A stretch of DNA of 39,257 nt from Bryobacteraceae bacterium (GTDB lineage: Bacteria > Acidobacteriota > Terriglobia > Bryobacterales > Bryobacteraceae): positions 1 through 39,257 of the forward strand of contig JAICXC010000042.1 in assembly GCA_025980665.1 (NCBI GenBank). The letters run 5' to 3'. A model generated the notes under the pieces. The model searched no databases. It was not told the DNA's origin and saw nothing but the letters and a program-made list of their open reading frames with translations. Shown here piece by piece: positions 8,960 to 16,581 of the stretch. Each line of letters starts with the position of its first letter. The stretch's first letter is position 1. A program made the translations under genes and the position numbers.

Positions 8960-9433
8960 ATGGAACGCCAAACAACCCCCAAGTCTACGTTGTCGCATTC
9001 AGGCTATAAGCTGGATCCACTGAGCCCAGCGGAGATCAACGTTCTCGCCAAGAAGCTCACTGCCGAGGAACGCCGGATCCTGCTCGACCATGGGACTGAG
9101 CCGCCCTTTTGCGGCGGTCTTCTCGACAACAAAGTGGACGGTGTTTACGGCTGCCGCCTGTGCAGTCTGCCACTCTTTAGATCCAGCGCCAAATTCGAAT
9201 CCGGCACCGGATGGCCAAGCTTTTTTGAACCTTTCGACCCGGATCATATCCGCAGCATCCAGGACGTGAGTCACGGAATGGTTCGGACCGAGATTCGCTG
9301 CAAACGCTGCGATAGTCACCAGGGACACGTGTTCCCCGACGGACCTCCGCCCACCCGCCAGCGCTACTGTCTGAATTCCGCCTCCCTGGAGTTTTTCAAG
9401 GTTGGATCCGAGCCGCCTCGCGACGTCGCATGA
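8960..9433 (+). CDS. msrB: Peptide methionine-R-sulfoxide reductase MsrB
   Basis: Reduces methionine-R-sulfoxide in proteins, repairing oxidative damage. The 157-residue product has the family motifs: two zinc CxxC pairs (Cys65/Cys68 and Cys114/Cys117), GTGWPSF (82-88), and the catalytic Cys137 in [11 protein letters not shown]. Cys51 in PPFCGG is an extra cysteine that could take part in disulfide recycling; this is a guess. No signal peptide, so probably cytoplasmic. The start is the ATG at 8960, preceded by GAGGA at proper spacing. The longer frame from 8894 begins inside tRNA-Ala and is not credible. No msrA lies nearby. Confidence 0.95.
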   Translation: MERQTTPKSTLSHSGYKLDPLSPAEINVLAKKLTAEERRILLDHGTEPPFCGGLLDNKVDGVYGCRLCSLPLFRSSAKFESGTGWPSFFEPFDPDHIRSIQDVSHGMVRTEIRCKRCDSHQGHVFPDGPPPTRQRYCLNSASLEFFKVGSEPPRDVA

Positions 9434-9454
9434 CCCGCATTCAAAGCAGGATTT

Positions 9455-9507
9455 CTCCTAATTTCTGAATATCCCCACTTAAAATGGGTGGTATTGAAAT
9501 TAGAAGG
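9455..9507. repeat. Long imperfect stem-loop between msrB and the DUF3494 gene
   Basis: Perfect 8-base arms CTAATTTC (9458-9465) and GAAATTAG (9496-9503) enclose a smaller inverted repeat CCCA (9474-9477)/TGGG (9485-9488). No T-run follows, so it is not a typical intrinsic terminator. It could separate msrB from the sorting locus or form part of its leader or operator. Confidence 0.4.
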
Positions 9508-9520
9508 AAACCATTATAAA
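9494..9520 (+). promoter_or_regulatory. Possible sigma-70-like promoter of the sorting locus
   Basis: TTGAAA (9494-9499) and TATAAA (9515-9520) are separated by 15 bases, slightly short. The -35 overlaps the right arm of the stem-loop at 9455-9507. The spacing makes this only a candidate. Confidence 0.25.
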
Positions 9521-9553
9521 CTTTCATCCGCGAGTTGTGAATAAATACTCCGA

Positions 9554-10357
9554 ATGAAAGGAAGGGCTTTGAATAAACTTACCACGGTCCTCTTCTGGTT
9601 GACCTGTTCCCTCAGTTTGAAAGCGCAAATTACCCTTGGGTCGACGGTCGATACGTTTGGAGTTCTGGCTGGCTCGACAGTTACGAGCAGCGGTCCGACA
9701 GCGGTGCTTGGGAATCTAGGCGTGAGTCCAGGGAGTGCCGTCACCGGATTCCCTCCTGGACAGGTGAGCGGCACAATCCATGCGGCAGACGCGTTCGCGG
9801 GTACGGCTCAAACTCAATTGACGACCGCCTATAACGCTGCGGCAGGAGCGCCATCCTCGGCCACCGTATCTGGTGACTTGGGTGGCCTTACATTCTTTCC
9901 CGGCGTTTACACTTCCAGTACTTCACTAGCGATAACGGGCACTGTCACGCTCAATGCGCTGGGCAATCCGAATGCTCAATTCATCTTCCAGATGGGTAGC
10001 ACCCTCACGACAGCCGTCGGCAGTACGGTGGTGCTTACCAATGGCGCCCAAGCTTCCAACGTCTTCTGGCAAGTGGGGAGTTCGGCAACTCTAGGAACGA
10101 GCTCGTTTTTTTCTGGAAATATCCTGGCTTTGGTATCGATCTCGCTCGGCACTGGCGCCGCTCTTCAAGGCCGAGCTTTGGCGCGGAACGGCGCGGTCAC
10201 GCTGCTCAGCAATACCATCAACACTCCCGCCGGTTCTGGCGGACCGCCGCCCTTGGCCACGCCAGCTCCCTCCTCGCTGATTTTGGTTACCACGGCGCTC
10301 CTTGGCATCGTGATTTACCAGGGACGCAAACGGATCTTTCAGTCATTCCGAACCTGA
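9554..10357 (+). CDS. DUF3494 (ice-binding-like) protein with variant PEP-CTERM sorting tail
   Basis: A secreted protein of the DUF3494 family (267 residues). The fold is a beta-solenoid known from ice-binding proteins, but most family members have no tested ice-binding role. An N-terminal signal peptide (ending LSLKAQ) is followed by the DUF3494 domain (about 27-222), with the repeated short Ser/Thr/Gly strands of the family. The C-terminus is a tripartite sorting signal: Pro-rich spacer, PAPS at 237-240, a hydrophobic helix (241-255) and a basic end GRKR (257-260). PAPS takes the place of the usual PEP. The exosortase gene follows 17 bases later, so this is probably its own substrate. The start could instead be the TTG at 9569, since GGAAGG (9560-9565) lies inside the longer frame. 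Confidence 0.85.
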   Translation: MKGRALNKLTTVLFWLTCSLSLKAQITLGSTVDTFGVLAGSTVTSSGPTAVLGNLGVSPGSAVTGFPPGQVSGTIHAADAFAGTAQTQLTTAYNAAAGAPSSATVSGDLGGLTFFPGVYTSSTSLAITGTVTLNALGNPNAQFIFQMGSTLTTAVGSTVVLTNGAQASNVFWQVGSSATLGTSSFFSGNILALVSISLGTGAALQGRALARNGAVTLLSNTINTPAGSGGPPPLATPAPSSLILVTTALLGIVIYQGRKRIFQSFRT

Positions 10358-10374
10358 GCCGGCATATCACCCGC

Positions 10375-11199
10375 ATGTCTTCGCGGAAATCGGTTGTGGT
10401 TCTCACTGTAGCGGCTTTGTTGGCCTGTTATGCTCCCGCACTTCGAGGGATGTTTGAACAGTGGCGAACCGACGAAGACATGTCGCACGGTTTCTTGGTC
10501 CCGTTCGTAATTCTGTGGGTGATCTGGCGAGAGCGTGAGCGGTGGCGGGCACTGCCGGCGCAACCGAACTGGTGGGGTTGGGCGTTACTGGCGTCGGCTG
10601 CGATTTTGCATTTCGCTGGCGCACTCGGCGTGGGCCTGTTCGCCGAATCCCTGGCCTTTCTGATTTCGGTAGCTGGCGCCGTGCTTTGCCTGGGTGGATT
10701 TTCCTGGCTACGAGCGTTAGCTTTTCCATTCATACTGGCGCTCTTTATGCTGCCGAAACTGGCGTTGGTCTACAACCAGGCGACCTTGCCTTTACAACTG
10801 CTCGCCAGCCGGGTCGCCGCGGGCATGCTAACGGTCGCCGGGATCGGAGTTATCCGGGAGGGCAATATTCTCGACGTGGGAGGCCACAGGGTCGCGGTCG
10901 TGGAGGCTTGCAACGGTATCCGTTACTTGCTTTCGCTCGGATTCATGGGGGTCGTATTCGGATACTTGTTTGATTCCCGATCTGGGATGTGGGCTGTCCG
11001 GTTAGCACTGTTGGCCGCGGCCATACCGATTGCCATCGTTGCCAACGCCGCCAGAGTCGCAGCCGCAGGCTGGATGCCAGCGCTCGATTCCGGTTTTCCC
11101 CACGAGCTTTCGGGATGGTTCATCTTCGTACTGTGTCTCGCGGTGCTCCTAATCACCCGGCAACTTTTGAACAGGATGTATGTTCTTAATCGATCGTAA
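10375..11199 (+). CDS. Exosortase (membrane transpeptidase-like sorting enzyme)
   Basis: A polytopic inner-membrane cysteine protease/transpeptidase that processes PEP-CTERM-type tails. The 274-residue product has about eight hydrophobic segments. The exosortase residues are visible: Cys179 in VVEACNGIRYLLSL, Arg227 in the NAARVAAAGW block, and His243 in FPHELSGW. The N-terminal MSHGFLVPFVILWVIW segment is also typical. It lies between a tailed substrate and EpsI, overlapping epsI by 20 bases, so translation is probably coupled. No clear Shine-Dalgarno precedes the ATG. No exopolysaccharide glycosyltransferase genes surround it, unlike many XrtA loci. The exosortase subtype cannot be assigned by eye. 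Confidence 0.92.
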   Translation: MSSRKSVVVLTVAALLACYAPALRGMFEQWRTDEDMSHGFLVPFVILWVIWRERERWRALPAQPNWWGWALLASAAILHFAGALGVGLFAESLAFLISVAGAVLCLGGFSWLRALAFPFILALFMLPKLALVYNQATLPLQLLASRVAAGMLTVAGIGVIREGNILDVGGHRVAVVEACNGIRYLLSLGFMGVVFGYLFDSRSGMWAVRLALLAAAIPIAIVANAARVAAAGWMPALDSGFPHELSGWFIFVLCLAVLLITRQLLNRMYVLNRS

Positions 11200-11851
11200 G
11201 CGGACCAGATTGCGGTCCTGGGCGGGGGGACTGGTTCCGGTTTTTTTATTCGCGCAAATGTTTTTGATACATAGGGCGGCTGGCGTGGAGCGTCCGCCGG
11301 CGCCCCCGGCTCCCGATCGTTTTCCCCTGACGTTTGGCAGGTGGAAACTATTCCGCAGCGATCCAATAGAGGCAGAAGTCGCGGCGGAACTTCGCGCCGA
11401 CCGATTGGTGAGTCAGACCTATATCGAAACTCCCGGGAACTCGTCTGCGAGCTTGCTGGTAGCGTGGTTCCAAACCCAACAAGGAGGCGCCCGCCAGCCC
11501 CATTCGCCGAAGGTGTGTTTGCCGGGCGGGGGCTGGACGCCGCGAATTGTGGACGAAGTCACAGTCGACACAGTGGCGGGTCCCATTACTATCAATCGCT
11601 ACGTGGTAGACAAAAATCTGGAGAGTGCCGTGGTCCTTTACTGGTACCAAACGTCGCGGCGCGTCATCGCGGGGGAATGGCCGGCCAAATTCTGGCTAGC
11701 GGCCGACGCCTTGCGGGACAAGCGCAGCGACACTGCACTGGTTCGGGTGACTACATGGCCCTCGCGCGGCGGAGACCAAGCGGCCACAACAGTTGCCGCC
11801 GAATTCGTTCGTGAACTTTATCCGAGGCTCCGGGATTACTTGCCCAAATGA
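11180..11851 (+). CDS. EpsI family exosortase-associated protein (DUF3485)
   Basis: EpsI-domain proteins accompany exosortases as a separate gene or a C-terminal fusion; their role is unknown. This 223-residue protein has an N-terminal membrane anchor (about 14-30) and then an extracytoplasmic domain with the family blocks WFQTQQGG (96-103) and HSPKVCLPGGGW (108-119), including Cys113. The start overlaps the exosortase gene by 20 bases, with CAGGA just upstream. It is the last gene of the three-gene sorting unit and is convergent with tRNA-Pro, 11 bases away. The longer membrane-anchored start is favoured because the anchor is typical of the family. Confidence 0.9.
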   Translation: MFLIDRKRTRLRSWAGGLVPVFLFAQMFLIHRAAGVERPPAPPAPDRFPLTFGRWKLFRSDPIEAEVAAELRADRLVSQTYIETPGNSSASLLVAWFQTQQGGARQPHSPKVCLPGGGWTPRIVDEVTVDTVAGPITINRYVVDKNLESAVVLYWYQTSRRVIAGEWPAKFWLAADALRDKRSDTALVRVTTWPSRGGDQAATTVAAEFVRELYPRLRDYLPK

Positions 11852-11862
11852 AGCGAGAGAAA

Positions 11863-11940
11863 TGGTCGGGGCGAGAGGATTCGAACCTCCGGCCTCCTGG
11901 ACCCGAACCAGGCGCTCTAGCCAGGCTGAGCCACGCCCCG
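11863..11940 (-). tRNA. tRNA-Pro (anticodon CGG)
   Basis: On the minus strand the cloverleaf has acceptor CGGGGCG/CGCCCCG, D stem GCTC/GAGC, anticodon stem CCTGG/CCAGG around loop TTCGGGT, and T stem GGAGG/CCTCT around TTCGAAT. The anticodon is CGG (codon CCG). CCA is encoded (11863-11865). Confidence 0.96.
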
Positions 11941-11951
11941 ACGAATCGACT

Positions 11952-11976
11952 AGTTAACAGTCGGGAACTGCTAACT
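11952..11976 (-). repeat. Inverted repeat in the leader of tRNA-Pro
   Basis: Arms AGTTAACAGT and ACTGCTAACT match as inverted repeats at 9 of 10 positions, with a 5-base loop. The element lies 12 bases upstream of the tRNA-Pro 5' end. It could fold in the precursor or be a protein-binding site. Confidence 0.4.
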
Positions 11977-11984
11977 CGCTTCGT

Positions 11985-11990
11985 AGTATA
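11985..11990 (-). promoter_or_regulatory. Possible -10 box for tRNA-Pro
   Basis: The minus strand reads TATACT, one base from the sigma-70 -10 consensus, 45 bases upstream of the tRNA. No good -35 lies at the right distance. Confidence 0.35.
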
Positions 11991-12046
11991 GCATCGTCGA
12001 TCTCTTACCCTGAGAATCCTCCGCCCTTCCTGCCCACTAATCTGGC

Positions 12047-13084
12047 GTGAGTTCCGCGCGAGATGCCGCACGCAAGAGCTTCTATCGTCCGGAGCTGGAT
12101 GTTCTGCGTTTCGGAGCGTTTCTTCTGGTGTTTCTGCACCACGCGCTGCCGCATTCCTCCACTGATTATGGGATCCCCAATTTGCCCGCCTCGATGCTCG
12201 CCGGCATCGCCCGCGCGGGAGCTCTCGGCGTGGATCTTTTCTTCACCCTCAGCGGGTATCTCATCACTGATTTGCTGCTGCGCGAGCGCCGGCTGCGCGG
12301 CGCGATCGATATCCGCTCCTTCTACATCCGCCGAATCCTGCGCATCTGGCCTCTGTACTATTTCGCGCTCTTGATTATGGTTCCAGGCATGTCGTTCCTG
12401 GCAGGAGAACACATACCCTGGACCTACGTCGCTTCCTTCGTCATATTCGGAGGCAATTGGGCCTGCGCCGCGTGGGGCTATCCACCCAGCTCCTTCGCAC
12501 TGTTGTGGTCGGTGTCGATCGAGGAACAGTTCTATGTCACTTGGCCTTGGCTGATTCGCTTAGGCGCGGACCGTTTGCGAACGATTGCCTACGGAATGCT
12601 CGCGATCGCGACCGTGACCCGCATCGTGCTCGTAATCCGTGACGTCCACCACCCCGGTGTCTGGTGCAACACTCTGGCGCGTCTCGATCCCATTGCGGGC
12701 GGAGCGCTACTCGCGTCTTTCCTGAACGGAAATGTACCCGAACACAACCGGCGCACGCGAATATTGTGGATCGGCATCGGATCGGCGTTGCTCATTGGCT
12801 CAGGAGCTGTGGGGAACAATGAAGGATGGCCGGTTCTGATCACCTATCCGCTGGCAGCGATCGCGTCGGTAGGCATTATCTTCGGAATCCTTGGAGCGCG
12901 GCTGCGTACCGGATCGTACCTGGGAAAAATCAGCTACGGACTATATGTATTCCATGCGGCGGCGATTCGTATCGTTGCCTCGCCAATCTTGGCCCTGCCG
13001 CTCACCATTGCTATAGCTGCACTCTCGTATCGATATCTCGAATCCCCATTTTTGCGACTCAAACACCGTTTCGAGCGCCTTTAG
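12047..13084 (+). CDS. Acyltransferase family 3 membrane protein (OafA/YrhL-like)
   Basis: A polytopic membrane O-acyltransferase of 345 residues. Family members acetylate or acylate sugars of lipopolysaccharide, peptidoglycan or exported glycans. The N-terminal block ELDVLRFGAFLLVFLHHALPH contains the R-x10-H motif (Arg21, His32) typical of the family. FFTLSGYLITDLLLRE and WSVSIEEQFYVTWP are further family blocks. About ten hydrophobic helices fill the rest. The GTG start at 12047 has no clear Shine-Dalgarno; the family N-terminus usually begins just before this point, so the start is plausible. The gene overlaps the convergent permease gene by 4 bases. The acceptor substrate cannot be predicted. 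Confidence 0.9.
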   Translation: MSSARDAARKSFYRPELDVLRFGAFLLVFLHHALPHSSTDYGIPNLPASMLAGIARAGALGVDLFFTLSGYLITDLLLRERRLRGAIDIRSFYIRRILRIWPLYYFALLIMVPGMSFLAGEHIPWTYVASFVIFGGNWACAAWGYPPSSFALLWSVSIEEQFYVTWPWLIRLGADRLRTIAYGMLAIATVTRIVLVIRDVHHPGVWCNTLARLDPIAGGALLASFLNGNVPEHNRRTRILWIGIGSALLIGSGAVGNNEGWPVLITYPLAAIASVGIIFGILGARLRTGSYLGKISYGLYVFHAAAIRIVASPILALPLTIAIAALSYRYLESPFLRLKHRFERL

Positions 13085-13806
13085 CGAAACAAGAACAAGC
13101 AGGAAAAGGCGGTCAGCGCGATTACCAGCACCTCAAATAGGTGCTGCGGCGTGTGGTAAATCAACCACCTCCCCGCCAGAGCGCCCGCCAGAACCGCCGG
13201 CACCATCATCAGGTCGAACACCAGCGACGCCCGGCTATAGAGGTGATACCAGGCGTACACCGGCGATTTCAGTATGTTCACCGCGAAGAAGAACCACGCG
13301 CCGGTAGCCACAAATTTCTCTTTCGGCAGCTTCTTGGTGAGCAGATACAAATTCATTACTGGGCCGGAAGCGTTCGCCAACGTAGTCGCGAATCCGGCGC
13401 AAATTCCATAGAATGCCGGATTGCCTTCAACTTGGCCGGTCGGCCTAAATCGCCGCCACAGGTACACCAGTAGCATTCCGACAATAATCACGCCGATGAG
13501 GCGGCGAATGATCTGCTCATCCAGGCTGAGCGCGACGGCGCCGCCCGCAATTCCCACCAGCACCCACGGGATCAGTGAAAGGAGCTGCCGCGTCTCGGCG
13601 TGCCTGCGCCAGTAGACGACGGCAAATACGTCCGCGGTGGATAATACGGGGAGAGTCCACGCGGCGGCAAGTCGAGCGTCGCCCACCGTCAAAACCATCA
13701 GGGGAGCGATCATGGTGCCCACTCCCGGCGCACCGGTCTTGGCCACGCCGATCATGAACGCACTGAAGATCCCGAGCAGCCATCGCCACGGTTCCAGATG
13801 GGGCAT
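13081..13806 (-). CDS. TauE/SafE (TSUP) family membrane transporter
   Basis: A small multi-pass permease (241 residues) of the TSUP family, whose members move sulfite, sulfonates or other small anions. The N-terminal half has AFMIGVAKTGAPGVG, and the second half repeats a similar glycine-rich helix with YGICAGFATTLANASGPVMN, as expected for the family's inverted-repeat architecture. About seven or eight hydrophobic helices are present. It lies 24 bases downstream of rpmB on the same strand and may be read through from it. No strong Shine-Dalgarno is seen. The substrate is unknown. Confidence 0.88.
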   Translation of the reverse strand: MPHLEPWRWLLGIFSAFMIGVAKTGAPGVGTMIAPLMVLTVGDARLAAAWTLPVLSTADVFAVVYWRRHAETRQLLSLIPWVLVGIAGGAVALSLDEQIIRRLIGVIIVGMLLVYLWRRFRPTGQVEGNPAFYGICAGFATTLANASGPVMNLYLLTKKLPKEKFVATGAWFFFAVNILKSPVYAWYHLYSRASLVFDLMMVPAVLAGALAGRWLIYHTPQHLFEVLVIALTAFSCLFLFR

Positions 13807-13830
13807 TGTCCGGAGGAATCCGGGGAAGAA

Positions 13831-14022
13831 TTAGGCGGCCTTTTGTACTTTTCCGCTCTTAATGCACGCGGTGCAAACTCGGATGCGCTTGGGCGCGCCT
13901 TTGACCACTGCGTGTACGGTTTGAAGATTCAGATTCCAGCGCCGCTTAGTCAGGTTGTGGGCGTGGCTGACACGGTTTCCGAACCGCGGGCCGCGCTGAC
14001 AGACTTCACACACTTTCGCCAT
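13831..14022 (-). CDS. rpmB: 50S ribosomal protein L28
   Basis: Small ribosomal protein of the large subunit (63 residues, normal length). [29 protein letters not shown] is reflected in short blocks such as GNRVSHAHN and [10 protein letters not shown], followed by [17 protein letters not shown]. The CxxC pairs (CEVC and CTAC) mark the zinc-binding form. AGGAG lies 8 bases before the ATG. No other ribosomal gene is adjacent, which is usual for rpmB. Confidence 0.97.
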   Translation of the reverse strand: MAKVCEVCQRGPRFGNRVSHAHNLTKRRWNLNLQTVHAVVKGAPKRIRVCTACIKSGKVQKAA

Positions 14023-14045
14023 ATACGATCTCCTGCTGATTGACT

Positions 14046-14073
14046 CTTATGAGCTTAGCACAGAAGGCGTCAG
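14046..14073 (-). promoter_or_regulatory. Possible rpmB promoter
   Basis: On the minus strand CTGACG (14068-14073) and CATAAG (14046-14051) are separated by 16 bases, each 4 of 6 to consensus. It overlaps the stop codon of the upstream gene. Weak candidate. Confidence 0.28.
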
Positions 14074-15665
14074 CGTGTTTCCTGGACTGGAACCAGTTTG
14101 AAATCGCCGTTTTTAAACTCCACATCGCGAACCGCGCCGTGCGGGCCCAGCGGACCCAAAGTCTTTCCGTTGGCGCGAACCGTCAGACCGCCCGCGTTGC
14201 CGGCGCGCAGCACTGCCGATCCACGGACGTCCACGCTCTGGCTCTTGCCCGGTTCGATCAAGCCCGACAGCAGCGGGGTTCCATCGCTGGCCCTAACGGA
14301 GACCCAGGATGGCTCGGAGGCGACCAGTTCGACCCGCGTCGAACTAGCAGCAGGCGGCGCAGAGGGTTTTGATACGACCGGCGCTGGGATAGGAGTCGCC
14401 TGCACCTCCGGCGGCGCGGTAGGAGTCGCCGGCGCAGCATGGGGCGGTTCGGAAGCGGCCGTTACCTGATTTGTGCTACCCGAGCCGGTTGGCCAAAGCA
14501 ATATGCCCAGAACGAGCACCACCGTGCCCAAACCCACAAAAATCGCGATTGGGGTTCGCCACCAGATGGCTGGCGGGCGCTCTTTGAAAGGCGCGGCCGT
14601 CATTACGGGCGTGGCGGTCCGGAGAGGCGATGTGGCTGCCGACGCGGCTGCTGTGGTGAGCATCGATGCAGCCGGGCTAAGAGAGGATGCCTCACCCGTC
14701 GGCTTCGGAGCTTCCTTAGACGGCTCCGACTTATGCGCCGGCTCCGGTTTAGGCGCTAAGTCCAGTTTGGGTCCGATTTCCGTCTTGGCCGGTGCATCTG
14801 CTGGGGACGCCGAACCCATCTTGGGCATTACACTCGGGGCAGGCGCCGCGGCTACAGTTGCTTCTGGCAGGGAACGATTTTCTACGGGTGATCGGCTCAC
14901 ACCGGCTGCCGCGGCCGAGCTAAGCGCGGGAGTGGTCACGGTTTCCAGCCGCATGGCGGCCTGTTCGCAGAAACCTTCCACGGCCGAAAGCAACCGTCCC
15001 ATGCTTTGCTCGGCTTCCAAGGATTTCGAGCGTAGATCGTGAATATGGCTTGAATGGTCCGCCACCTCGCCTTCCAGTCGGCTGATGCGCTTGGAAAGGC
15101 TGGCTTCCACTTCCCGGACGGCGCCCGTCAACTTCGCTGTTTCCACGCCGCGATCACGCCGGCCGAACAGGTAACGGGCGCTGGTGCCCGCGTCGGGCGC
15201 GACCGGCAAGTGTGACTCCTGCCCCACTTGGCCCGCTCCGAGCAACACCTGAATCTCCTCGGCTATCCGGAGCGCATCGCGCCGCGAAAGGCAGCGCCAC
15301 TCACCGGGATCGTCACTCTCATTGAGATACAGGCCGAACCCGATCACCTCGTCTTCCTCGATCGCGTCGGCGATGCGCGCAAATTGCGCAATAGTGGCGC
15401 GCCGCAACGGCGTCGTGCCGTCGAACGCGGCATGAAACTCCGCGACTTGCTCCTGGGTGACCGCACCCACGAATTCAGCCGTAAAATTCAGCGACTCGTG
15501 GTCGAAATCGAATCCCAGCCAATCGCCTTGGCTTTGGTCGATGTGAACGTCGTCGCCCAGCATGCGAAAGAAAGATTGCGCCTGCTGGACCACGCTGGCC
15601 AACTTGTCCAGGGGAACTCCTACTCCTCCGCGATTCAACTCGATGCGTACACGCAAACGCGACAT
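14070..15665 (-). CDS. Membrane protein with unknown N-terminal domain, coiled coil and RodZ-C-like (DUF4115) domain
   Basis: Not a recognised protein (531 residues). Residues 1-145 form a compact, conserved-looking cytoplasmic domain that I cannot name. Residues about 175-242 look like a coiled coil. Residues 245-365 are an Ala/Pro/Ser-rich linker. One transmembrane helix lies at about 369-392, followed by a second Pro/Ala linker. Residues 444-527 resemble the DUF4115 domain found at the RodZ C-terminus (EPSWVSVRASDGTPLLSG, then SVDVRGSAVLRAGNAGGL). RodZ itself has an N-terminal helix-turn-helix; that is absent, so this is not RodZ. The ATG follows AGGAG at good spacing. It is the last of three same-strand genes separated by 10-12 bases. 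A role in the envelope or cell shape is only an inference. Confidence 0.72.
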   Translation of the reverse strand: MSRLRVRIELNRGGVGVPLDKLASVVQQAQSFFRMLGDDVHIDQSQGDWLGFDFDHESLNFTAEFVGAVTQEQVAEFHAAFDGTTPLRRATIAQFARIADAIEEDEVIGFGLYLNESDDPGEWRCLSRRDALRIAEEIQVLLGAGQVGQESHLPVAPDAGTSARYLFGRRDRGVETAKLTGAVREVEASLSKRISRLEGEVADHSSHIHDLRSKSLEAEQSMGRLLSAVEGFCEQAAMRLETVTTPALSSAAAAGVSRSPVENRSLPEATVAAAPAPSVMPKMGSASPADAPAKTEIGPKLDLAPKPEPAHKSEPSKEAPKPTGEASSLSPAASMLTTAAASAATSPLRTATPVMTAAPFKERPPAIWWRTPIAIFVGLGTVVLVLGILLWPTGSGSTNQVTAASEPPHAAPATPTAPPEVQATPIPAPVVSKPSAPPAASSTRVELVASEPSWVSVRASDGTPLLSGLIEPGKSQSVDVRGSAVLRAGNAGGLTVRANGKTLGPLGPHGAVRDVEFKNGDFKLVPVQETR

Positions 15666-15675
15666 ATAACTCTCC

Positions 15676-16569
15676 TCAATAGCGGCGCTCAGCCGGAGGT
15701 GCAGACCGGGTGCGCATGAAATCTCTAAAATAATTGATGGCTTTTTGGCTCAAACGATATTCAATGATATCCTCGGAGCCTTCTGAAGTAGCTTGATCCG
15801 GCTCAGGCGCCTGGTTCGCGAGCGTGGAAAAATGACGCGCGGCGGTTTCCATGTCACCACGCTCCACCGCGACCAGGGTGAGGCCCTGCAAGCCGGGAAC
15901 GGACCAGGGATTATTCTCCACCAAGCGGCGCGAATATCGCAATACCCGCTCCAGGTCGAAAACTTCCAGGCTCATCGCGATCAGGTTGGCGAGCGCTTCC
16001 TCGGCTTTTCCGTCCAGCGCCAGTGCGCGCTCATACGCGATTTCAGCTTCGTCGAAGCGTCGGAGCAGTTGCAGCGCTACGCCCTTGCCGAACGCAGCCG
16101 GCCGTTGCGCGGCATCCGACCAGCACTGGTCAAAGCAGTTTAGAGCTTGTTCCAGCCGGTTTAGACGCAAGAGACAATCTCCCAGCTCCAAGCGGATCGC
16201 GTCGCGATGTGGATCGGCCTGTAACACCGCCTGAAACGCGTCGGCGGCTTCCGCCCAGCGTCCTACCCGGCGTAGACAGGAACCCAGATGCATGCGCGCG
16301 TACAGATTGCCGGGCGCGGAAACGAGGGCGGTGTAGTAACTTCCGGCCGCGTCCGCCAGGCGCCCCAGTTCGACCAGAAGATCCCCGCGCAACACGTAGG
16401 CATCGGTAGGAAGATCTCCCGGCCCGGACAAAAGATCGAGTGCCGCCTGAAACCGGCCCTGGGAGCGCAAGGCAATCGCAGCTTGAAGCGGATCGGTGCT
16501 TGCGACGGCTGGAGCCGCAGCGGCCGCCGAGCCAAATCCAGTGGTTCGAAATCCGTGGGGTGCCGTCAT
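15676..16569 (-). CDS. Tetratricopeptide-repeat protein
   Basis: A 297-residue protein with about five TPR-type helical hairpins (residues 26-240), for example ALRSQGRFQAALDLL, LGRLADAAGSYYTALVSAPG and RRFDEAEIAYERALALDGK. TPRs bind protein partners. No signal peptide or membrane helix is clear, so it is probably cytoplasmic. The last 50 residues are not TPR-like and end in a basic tail. It sits between two single-span membrane proteins, with gaps of 10 and 12 bases, so a shared complex is likely. Function unknown. Confidence 0.78.
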   Translation of the reverse strand: MTAPHGFRTTGFGSAAAAAPAVASTDPLQAAIALRSQGRFQAALDLLSGPGDLPTDAYVLRGDLLVELGRLADAAGSYYTALVSAPGNLYARMHLGSCLRRVGRWAEAADAFQAVLQADPHRDAIRLELGDCLLRLNRLEQALNCFDQCWSDAAQRPAAFGKGVALQLLRRFDEAEIAYERALALDGKAEEALANLIAMSLEVFDLERVLRYSRRLVENNPWSVPGLQGLTLVAVERGDMETAARHFSTLANQAPEPDQATSEGSEDIIEYRLSQKAINYFRDFMRTRSAPPAERRY

Positions 16570-16581
16570 AGTGTCAAGAAA

